Assembly: GCF_030826625.1 (NCBI RefSeq)
Contig: NZ_JAPJNQ010000017.1
Span: forward strand, 1 to 31,809
DNA: 31,809 nt
DNA from: Corynebacterium sp.
GTDB lineage: Bacteria; Actinomycetota; Actinomycetes; Mycobacteriales; Mycobacteriaceae
Direction: 5' to 3'
Below, piece after piece: positions 23,388 to 31,809 of this stretch; within the stretch, counting starts at the first letter, position 1, and each line of letters opens with the position of its first letter. The position numbers and the translations under genes are program-made. The notes below the pieces were generated by a model. That model made no database searches. It worked only from the letters and a program-made list of their open reading frames with translations, and had not been told where the DNA came from.

Positions 23388-24008
23388 TTAAGCAATTATC
23401 ACTTGCACCTCGTAGCCGTCCTTGTCCGAACCCGCCAGGAACGCCTCGGCCTGGGCCTTAACCAAGTCGGTCACACGCTGCTGCGCCCGCTCCAGCAAAC
23501 CATTCTGCTTAGCCTTCTCCTCAGCTCGCTTTTCTTCGCCGTCCAAGAATTCCGCATAATTTTCCACCCTGACCTGATTCAAAGGATTGAATGACTGGTC
23601 ATATACCGTCACGGACGAAGGCTCAATTTCATTCGTGAGGATCTCCGCCTTAGAAACCTTGATGGTTATGGTGCGGGTGACGTCATCGATGCTCACATCC
23701 GATTTCTCAATGTTCTTGACCCCTGCCTTCACCACGCCGTCGTAGGCAATAAGAAAATGCTTTCCCGTCAACGGGACTCTCAGCCCCAATGCCCTCCACC
23801 CGTCCTCCTCGAAGCGGCCAACGGCGGAATATGAGTACTGCTCAACGGCCATTTCTGAAATGTCCTCGAGGGTGCCACCGATACCTGTCGAAGTAATGGA
23901 GCGGGTCGGCTCCTCCAACAGGCTCATCTTATTGAGACCAAAGAGAGCGCCCACCGTCAGAACAATTCCTACCAGCAGGCCAACTACAACTTTCAGCACA
24001 CCCGACAT
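23388..24008 (-). CDS. DUF4230 membrane-anchored protein
   Basis: 206 residues starting MSGVLKVVVGLLVGIVLTVG, one N-terminal membrane anchor (about 4-24), then an extracytoplasmic region with SEMAVEQYSYSAVGRFEEDG, FLIAYDGVVKAGVKNIEKSD and VTRTITIKVSKAEIL, the pattern of DUF4230, and a charged helical tail (EEKRAEEKAKQNGLLERAQQ). The function is unknown. The ATG at 24008 is chosen because GGAGG is about 10 nt upstream; an in-frame GTG 18 bp earlier lacks one. Confidence 0.78.
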   Translation of the reverse strand: MSGVLKVVVGLLVGIVLTVGALFGLNKMSLLEEPTRSITSTGIGGTLEDISEMAVEQYSYSAVGRFEEDGWRALGLRVPLTGKHFLIAYDGVVKAGVKNIEKSDVSIDDVTRTITIKVSKAEILTNEIEPSSVTVYDQSFNPLNQVRVENYAEFLDGEEKRAEEKAKQNGLLERAQQRVTDLVKAQAEAFLAGSDKDGYEVQVIIA

Positions 24009-24494
24009 TCCGCCGCTTACCTCCACGCGTCACGATCTTGTCACCAATTCGGCAACAAATCGACCATTTTTTAGGTAACATACCACGGTGCTGGCTAGAG
24101 TCTTTTTGTTTTCTTTCGTTAACGTTAAAGAGTCTTGGGTTTGGTTCCTACCTAAGCTAAGAAAAGATTGGGAACTATGTCCTTCAGGGCAGGGAAATTG
24201 GATGTCTTTAGCTCGCACCATGAAACTGTCGAGCATAAAGAGGCTCCAAGCGTAAACAGGTAATGAGATAGATTGGTTGAAAGCCTTAGCACAGAGCTAA
24301 ACCCAGAAAGGACGAGCTGCTGGCATCGCTGTCCGCCCTGCAAGAAGTAGAGAAATTCGTGCCCGGTCAGTTCCGCACCGCCTGCGTCGATGCCACCCTT
24401 GCGAAGTTTTTGCAGCGTTTGTAGCACATCGACGTGCTGCTGATTAGCGTGGAGCGATAGCGGAAAGGTAGCACCGCCCACGCGTACCTAATTC
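24009..24494. other. Gene-poor stretch between DUF4230 gene and antitoxin
   Basis: No intact gene seen. One plus-strand fragment (24296-24457) reads KPRKDELLASLSALQEVEKF and TACVDATLAKFLQRL, has an internal stop, and distantly recalls the N-terminus of actinobacterial GTPases encoded in pairs; this is a weak guess. The minus-strand frames look like chance readings. Confidence 0.35.
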
Positions 24495-24518
24495 TTAGAC
24501 CACAGTGAAGTTGCTCAT
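24495..24518 (-). pseudogene. Seven-codon stub of a lost PIN toxin
   Basis: The ATG overlaps the antitoxin stop (ATGA) exactly as in PIN-type operons, and the text MSNFTVV is a typical start of such toxins (usually followed by LDANVL). A stop follows at once and the rest is unrelated DNA, so the toxin body has been deleted. Confidence 0.5.
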
Positions 24519-24964
24519 TCATATAGTCCCAGCTCATCGGAGAGGGCAGTGAGTTCATCTGCGGCGTCACGTCGTTCTACATCTCGTTGATGCTTATAAT
24601 TTTGCACGTCGATAGCATGCAGCCGTCGGTGTTTTCCGACTTTATACCCCTTGAGAGTGCCTTCATCGATGAGTTTGACGACATGGGGGCGTGAAACATG
24701 AAGCAGGTCTGCTGCCTGCTGAGTGGTTAGCTCTGCATTCGTTGGGATTATGCCAACAGTTTGTCCAGCGGCAGTTTTGCTCAAAATTTCGCAAAGCAAG
24801 TCGGCAACACTACGGGGAAGGCGAATCAACTCGTTTGTTCTATCAACTGTTACATGGAGGTCCTCGGACCCAGGTGTGTTTTCAAGAACTTTTCTAAATT
24901 GTTGAAGGGCTTGGCGGGCGGTTGACCGACTGTGGGAAGTATTCGTTTGTTGCAGGCTTTTCAT
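24515..24964 (-). CDS. Helix-turn-helix antitoxin (excisionase-type HTH), now orphan
   Basis: 149 residues. The HTH_17-type domain LTTQQAADLLHVSRPHVVKL followed by GYKVGKHRRLHAIDV sits at about 79-120. The N-terminal half (VTVDRTNELIRLPRSVADLL) and the C-terminal ELTALSDELGLYE match antitoxins that precede PIN-domain toxins in actinobacteria. It is intact, but its toxin is reduced to seven codons. It probably still binds its promoter, which carries two 9-bp direct repeats. Confidence 0.78.
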   Translation of the reverse strand: MKSLQQTNTSHSRSTARQALQQFRKVLENTPGSEDLHVTVDRTNELIRLPRSVADLLCEILSKTAAGQTVGIIPTNAELTTQQAADLLHVSRPHVVKLIDEGTLKGYKVGKHRRLHAIDVQNYKHQRDVERRDAADELTALSDELGLYE

Positions 24965-24980
24965 AATCTCAAACTAACAG

Positions 24981-24998
24981 ATAAACGAAATAAACGAA
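24981..24998. promoter_or_regulatory. Two 9-bp tandem repeats in antitoxin promoter
   Basis: ATAAACGAA occurs twice back to back, 17 bp before the antitoxin start; probably the autoregulatory binding site of the HTH antitoxin (inference). Confidence 0.5.
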
Positions 24999-25309
24999 AG
25001 AGTTAACAAGCGGTTTTCGACATTCTCGGAGCTAAACAGCTTTTTAGCCGATTATCTACGCATAATAGATGCATGTCACTTCCAACCGAGTTCACTGTCG
25101 GGCTTGCCCCCGGAAAGTGGACACGTCGGGGGTCAGGCCCCCATTTGACCAAGGGGGCTTCGCTGCTCCATGTGGTTTGCATCAGACTCACGCATTCAAT
25201 GGGTTAGCCTTAGCGAAAGAATTGCCCAATCGAACCGTTGACAAAAGAACCTATACGCAATATGGTTGTAGCTGTAGGGATTGCTCAGTGTAAGCAACTC
25301 CACATTGCC
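24999..25309. other. Gene-poor stretch with small hairpins
   Basis: No convincing gene. It contains GC-rich hairpin-forming text around 25100-25160 (gggcttgccccc, gggggtcaggccccc). A plus-strand frame ends at 25293, 17 bp before a strong terminator, with ELPNRTVDKRTYTQYGCSC near its end; it could be the 3' tail of a lost gene. Confidence 0.35.
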
Positions 25310-25334
25310 AAAAACCCCGCTAAGCGGGGTTTTT
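25310..25334. terminator. Bidirectional intrinsic terminator
   Basis: AAAAACCCCGC-taa-GCGGGGTTTTT: a perfect GC stem flanked by A- and T-runs, so it works in both directions. It lies 18 bp after the stop of the DUF3800 gene on the minus strand. Confidence 0.9.
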
Positions 25335-25352
25335 GTGCATCTACGTAGATTC

Positions 25353-26054
25353 TCACTTCGGCCAAATTCTTGTCCGCCCAGCATCTCGAATGCCTTCGAT
25401 TGCACCCCACATCTTTTCCTGGAGATTCTCTACCCGAAGATTCACGTTTGTCGCGACCAATTTGCGTTGATAGGCGTAACAACAGAGGTCAGCAGCCTGC
25501 AAACCATACAAGCTCCGAGAGTCATAGAAATCGAATGATTCAATCCTCTCCAATTTAGAACTACGATAGCCGAGCGTACCGTTCAGCTTATAGTGAAGAA
25601 ATTCTTTACGGCCCTCAGGTGCGGTGTAATGATCATCTAAATACGCCCGCACCGGGTAATCACTTCGCTCTGCAAATTCATTGACCCGTTCCAAAATAAA
25701 TCCAATTGCAACGGTGCGATGGTTAAATGGGACCGTGTATCGCTTTGCCTGTTTAACTCTATCGATCGTTTCAACGTAAAGAGCTTCGGTACAGTCATTA
25801 ACAATACCGAGTGCTTTGAGATAGATTGACGCGGTAATCCCCATAGGGACCCCGTGCCAGTCTCCTTTCTGCTGCATCAAGTCATATCCATGAAGCTCAG
25901 AGTTGGCTTTCACAGCAGTTGTCCGTGCGTATTCTTGGACTAGTTCACCGAGCTGACAATTGAGCTGAACTAATTTTTTATCCGAAACTATAAGTGCGGA
26001 CAAACAGAAATATTGATCTTGGTATTCAGATTCATCTATAAACGCGTGGAACAC
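25353..26054 (-). CDS. DUF3800 protein (putative RNase H-like)
   Basis: 233 residues from a GTG start (GGAGG lies about 15 nt upstream, rather far). It has the DUF3800 pattern: first strand HAFIDESEY with Asp7-Glu8, a middle acidic strand VRAYLDDHYT, and SRSLYGLQAADLCCYAYQR with a C-terminal Asp, the layout of an RNase H-like acidic site. The activity is unproven; members are often found in defence and mobile regions. Terminated by the strong stem-loop downstream. Confidence 0.82.
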   Translation of the reverse strand: MFHAFIDESEYQDQYFCLSALIVSDKKLVQLNCQLGELVQEYARTTAVKANSELHGYDLMQQKGDWHGVPMGITASIYLKALGIVNDCTEALYVETIDRVKQAKRYTVPFNHRTVAIGFILERVNEFAERSDYPVRAYLDDHYTAPEGRKEFLHYKLNGTLGYRSSKLERIESFDFYDSRSLYGLQAADLCCYAYQRKLVATNVNLRVENLQEKMWGAIEGIRDAGRTRIWPK

Positions 26055-26150
26055 CCGTCTAGAATACCAACCTCCCGATCAGGGCGATTCTCTAAGCCTT
26101 TCGACAAATCCACGATTGACGTAGGCCAAAAATCTACCTACTAATGGATA

Positions 26151-26335
26151 TTAGCTGCCAAGCTGCTCGTGCTCATTCAGATAATCACGCAAAGCTTCCG
26201 TAATAATCACGCGATTAGGAACGCGCTGAGCAGCAACTTCAGGAAGTCACTACTGGTCAAATCCGCAGAGATGCGGTCTACAAGATCCGGGTGCTGTTGA
26301 CGCAATAGATCAATTTCTGACTTTGAAAACTCCAT
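26151..26335 (-). pseudogene. Frameshifted antitoxin-like gene
   Basis: Starts MEFSKSEIDLLRQQHPDLVD, continues DRISADLTSSD, then needs a change of frame to read LPEVAAQRVPNRVIITEALR, DYLNEHEQLGS and stop. The second part looks like a ribbon-helix-helix type DNA-binding segment (RVIITEALRDYL). A single small indel in the middle explains the break. No toxin gene is adjacent. Confidence 0.5.
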
Positions 26336-26349
26336 ACGCCAAATATTAT

Positions 26350-26789
26350 ATGTGAAACGAAATTACTATCCTCGATTTCGAAGCTGACGTCGCAAATGCC
26401 CCAACCATGCGGGAGCTGGCCAGCGACATCGAGGAATTCGTCGGCACGAGCCCCATCGTTGCACACAACATGACTTTTGATTATTCCGTCTGGCGAGCGC
26501 ACACCACGACGCCTCCGAGGATGCGCGGGTTACCGGCGAGCTATTCCTCGCGATGCTGCGGCACCTGGAGATGCCGCTGCAGCAACTCGTCGAAAAGCTG
26601 GGCGGCAAGGTTGATAAATCAGTGACGAAGAAAACCACCCAGCTGGTAGTCGGGGTGCCCTCGCCAACCACGTGGCGGCCAGGCATGGATGGCTCCAGCA
26701 AAATGGTGAAAGCCCGAGCGCTCGTGGAAAAAGGCGCGGCATTGACTGTGATGACGGAAAATGAATTCTTCGCCGCAATTGAGGAATAG
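26350..26789 (+). pseudogene. Decayed DEDD exonuclease-BRCT gene
   Basis: Fragments in order on the plus strand: EITILDFEADVANA (exonuclease motif I with DFE), a direct jump to MRELASDIEEFVGTSPIVAHN and MTFDYSVW (motif II HNxxFD), then after a frame change DASEDARVTGELFLAMLRHL (motif III region). A BRCT domain follows (LVEKLGGKVDKSVTKKTTQL, VKARALVEKGAALTVMTENE) to a stop. The middle is deleted and at least one frameshift occurs near 26505. The intact family is DNA polymerase III epsilon-like exonucleases with a BRCT tail, common in corynebacteria. The BRCT part is still an open frame from 26553. Confidence 0.7.
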
Positions 26790-26812
26790 ATAAAACCAAC
26801 TATTCTGAAGGC

Positions 26813-30067
<3,255 letters not shown>

Positions 30068-30113
30068 GACAACGGCTTGGGCAACGGAGCCAGCCAGGAT
30101 GGTTCTACTCTGG

Positions 30114-31526
30114 TCAAGTCCATTCGAGTGACCACGTAGCACGGGGATCATTCGGGCTCTGTTTATGCCACACAACCAGGCCACGCGAATGCAACTCTTT
30201 CAAATGGCGCAGCACAGTAGGACGCGCAAGGCTTACTAACTCGGTGATTTCCCCAGTCCCTAATTGTTTTTGGGACTGCCGGAGCACTTTGAGAATTTCC
30301 AATGCTGCCCGGCCCAAGTCTCGCGTTAAATCTGCGGGAATAGCATTGCTTGCATGCAAAGTCAGTTTCACTGACTCGTTGACCTGCTCATACACTGGAT
30401 CCACTAGCCCGGAAGTGCGCATCTCCTGGAATATACGGCGAATACCTTCACCTAATTCCTGAGTAATCCCGAGATCCGCGCACACCCTGGCGATGCGAGG
30501 GTTACGCGCATTCCGGCTAATCTGCTCTGGATTATCAATTCGGTTCAAACCGAGGAACCTACCAGGATTAGTAATCTCTATACGGGTAGGAAAGATTTCT
30601 ACCCGAATATGATCCCCGCCCATGCTGTACGAACGGTGAACCAACGCATTTACCAAGCCTTCAAGCCAAGCATCCTTCGGAACAATTGGATGTGGAACAA
30701 ACCGCCCGGCATCCCCCAATGCTTGCCGCTTAGGCATGAGCTGTTCAATTGCTTCTGTCGCTGCAAAAAGCTGCTCAGGGATCGAGCCTTCAGCACGTAT
30801 GTCTCCCCCATAAACAAGATTTTGTCGGCGTCCGACACCGCGATCATTATCGTCGTAGCGCAAAATTCTTACATGCGCATTGGGATAAAAAATCTGCGGC
30901 CGGTGCGCAAACAATAGCGCCGCTGCAACTGTGACCTCGCCTTTTCGAGTTAATAAATCCCGTGCTTGCAACGCTAATTGCGGGGTTGATGATGTAAGCA
31001 ACGCCCGGAATTCTTCTACCTTTTGCGGATCCAAAAGCTCGTCAAAGCTGCCTCCACCAGGTACTGGAGTCGACTCAAACCGTGATGCTCCCCGATCCCA
31101 TTCAAGTTCTTGCCGCTGCGCAAACGACAACTTCAGGGTGGAATCGCCCATACGCTGGTAACAATCCCCACGATTATCTTGGTGCACATATTCGGACATA
31201 CCAACCCGAAACACCAAGACTTTACCTTCGGCTGTATCCAGCTCTTCTACCGATAACCGCACGGGTGGGTCAATGAAATTATGAGCTACACGGCGTAACT
31301 CGTTTTCCTGTTTGTCGCTGACTGGAGAAATTTTGCCACCATGCAAACCAGCAACCACTACGCCGCCTTCAGCATTTGCCATAGCGATTAAGGGTTTCGC
31401 GAAATCGCTTGGCTTCACCGCACCCGACTTGCGTTCATACCACTGCGACTCTGGAAGTTTCAGAAGTGCCGATACTGCTTGCTCCGCCGGAAGCGATAAG
31501 GCTTGATCCACCTCTGCTGCTGTCAT
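30114..31526 (-). CDS. AlbA_2 / GHKL-like ATPase / winged-helix regulator (Schlafen-like)
   Basis: 470 residues. N-terminal AlbA_2 domain (LPESQWYERKSG, FAKPLIAMANAEGGVVVAGL), then a HATPase_c_4-type region with WLEGLVNALVHRSYSMGGDH and EIFPTRIEITNPGRF, and a C-terminal winged helix (TGEITELVSLARPTVLRHLK ELHSRGLV). Such proteins are annotated as putative transcriptional regulators or as defence-associated Schlafen-like proteins. The gene is convergent with the helicase gene. Directly in front of its ATG lie two large palindromes and extra half-sites, pointing to autoregulation by the winged helix. Confidence 0.85.
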   Translation of the reverse strand: MTAAEVDQALSLPAEQAVSALLKLPESQWYERKSGAVKPSDFAKPLIAMANAEGGVVVAGLHGGKISPVSDKQENELRRVAHNFIDPPVRLSVEELDTAEGKVLVFRVGMSEYVHQDNRGDCYQRMGDSTLKLSFAQRQELEWDRGASRFESTPVPGGGSFDELLDPQKVEEFRALLTSSTPQLALQARDLLTRKGEVTVAAALLFAHRPQIFYPNAHVRILRYDDNDRGVGRRQNLVYGGDIRAEGSIPEQLFAATEAIEQLMPKRQALGDAGRFVPHPIVPKDAWLEGLVNALVHRSYSMGGDHIRVEIFPTRIEITNPGRFLGLNRIDNPEQISRNARNPRIARVCADLGITQELGEGIRRIFQEMRTSGLVDPVYEQVNESVKLTLHASNAIPADLTRDLGRAALEILKVLRQSQKQLGTGEITELVSLARPTVLRHLKELHSRGLVVWHKQSPNDPRATWSLEWT

Positions 31527-31532
31527 GATCTC

Positions 31533-31564
31533 TACTCTAACATTGTTAGAGTAACTTTAGAGTA
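31533..31564. promoter_or_regulatory. Operator 1 of AlbA_2 regulator
   Basis: Perfect inverted repeat TACTCTAAC-att-GTTAGAGTA (31533-31553) plus an additional half-site TTAGAGTA (31557-31564) in the same direction as the right arm. It begins 7 bp before the regulator's ATG. Confidence 0.75.
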
Positions 31565-31604
31565 GATTTAATAGTAGACCGTTTCGGCTGTTCACGGGGG
31601 TTTC

Positions 31605-31639
31605 TACTCTAACATCTAGTGTTAGAGTACTTTAGAGTA
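31605..31639. promoter_or_regulatory. Operator 2 of AlbA_2 regulator
   Basis: The same 9-bp arms TACTCTAAC and GTTAGAGTA with a 7-bp centre (31605-31629), followed by the half-site TTAGAGTA (31632-31639). It repeats the layout of operator 1 about 72 bp further out. Confidence 0.75.
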
Positions 31640-31707
31640 GCTTTACAGTGGGCCACACCGCTGAGCTCTGATCGCGCTGTCAGCTCAGTCAATTGCAAAA
31701 GTGCGCT

Positions 31708-31713
31708 ATAATA
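31708..31713 (+). promoter_or_regulatory. -10 box of second AbiF-type RNA
   Basis: A consensus TATAAT preceded by GC, 12 bp before GACCGG of the RNA. No good -35 box at 16-18 bp was found, so the promoter may depend on the -10 or on a regulator. Confidence 0.6.
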
Positions 31714-31719
31714 AAAACA

Positions 31720-31772
31720 ACACGACCGGTTCCGCTCTCCACTCTTGGTGGAAGCCGGGTTAAACGACAAAA
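31720..31772 (+). ncRNA. AbiF-associated structured RNA, locus 2
   Basis: Carries GACCGGTTCCGCT (31725-31737), identical to locus 1 and at nearly the same distance from its -10 box. CCGG of this block can pair with CCGG at 31755-31758, and TCAC (31739-31742) with GTGG (31748-31751) as an inner hairpin. The inner sequence differs from locus 1, as expected for two specific RNA-protein pairs. The 3' end is uncertain; no clear U-run follows. Confidence 0.6.
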
Positions 31773-31773
31773 A

Positions 31774-31809
31774 GTGTGTGCCAAACCCCGAATATCTACA
31801 CCCCTAGCA
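31774..31809 (+). CDS. Probable second Abi_2 protein, first 12 codons only
   Basis: A GTG start opens a frame MCAKPRISTPLA that continues past the right edge. The KPxxS/T text is typical for the beginning of Abi_2 proteins, and the position a few dozen bases after an AbiF-type RNA is the expected one. No strong ribosome-binding site is visible. The assignment rests mainly on the RNA upstream. Confidence 0.45.
   Translation, partial: MCAKPRISTPLA

Noticed and set aside
23238..23594. 118-codon plus-strand frame over the IS remnant and DUF4230 end
   Set aside because: It crosses into the antisense of a recognisable gene and shows no motif.
24152..24481. 109-codon minus-strand frame after the orphan antitoxin
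   Set aside because: Not in the position or frame of the toxin start (ATGA overlap) and without PIN motifs; likely chance.
25069..25293. 74-codon plus-strand frame ending near the strong terminator
   Set aside because: Suggestive position but no ribosome-binding site, no family and hairpin-rich first half; at most the tail of a lost gene.

Overview
The window reads as a chromosomal segment of a mycolic-acid actinobacterium, most likely a Corynebacterium (inference). The codons are GC-leaning and GTG/TTG starts are frequent. The left third carries tadA next to a deaminase-associated gene, tyrA, and a fabG4/htdX/thiolase/acyl-CoA oxidoreductase cluster that mirrors the Mycobacterium tuberculosis Rv0241c-Rv0244c neighbourhood in content.

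Layout. 1-2.8 kb: csbD-like stress protein, tadA and its associated gene (minus), tyrA (plus). 2.8-3.1 kb: a 50-residue membrane peptide gene between two diverged copies of the tyrA 3' end. 3.1-9.2 kb: a divergent fatty-acid cluster, with an acyl-CoA oxidase-type flavoprotein and thiolase on minus and FabG4-type reductase and HtdX-type dehydratase on plus, around a short inverted repeat. 9.3-10.6 kb: an M24 proline peptidase. From 10.7 kb to the right edge lies an accessory, defence-rich region. It holds a small-alarmone-synthetase toxin candidate with a 66-residue partner; a DUF2254 membrane protein; an AbiF-type (Abi_2, HEPN) gene with an upstream structured RNA; a beheaded PIN toxin-antitoxin remnant; an operon of an MmeI-like restriction-modification enzyme with McrB and McrC; AbiH; an IS3-type remnant; a DUF4230 protein; an orphan antitoxin with a 7-codon toxin stub; a DUF3800 protein; decayed antitoxin and exonuclease-BRCT genes; a SWIM-SNF2 helicase; and an AlbA_2/ATPase/HTH protein facing a repeated operator. 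The last 100 bases hold a second AbiF-type RNA and the first codons of a second probable Abi gene.

How it fits together. The most interesting signals are (i) two AbiF-type RNA loci sharing an identical 13-nt block placed 12-13 nt after a -10 box, 18 kb apart; (ii) two small cargo modules (AbiF; the membrane peptide), each bracketed by diverged duplicates of the 3' end of the neighbouring conserved gene, where the tyrA copies differ only at synonymous sites, pointing to acquisition by homologous recombination with a related allele rather than by a transposase; (iii) an MmeI-mcrB-mcrC operon that joins a modification enzyme to a modification-dependent nuclease; and (iv) perfect TACTCTAAC/GTTAGAGTA palindromes in front of the AlbA_2 regulator. 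All functional statements are from reading motifs by eye; no database search was run.
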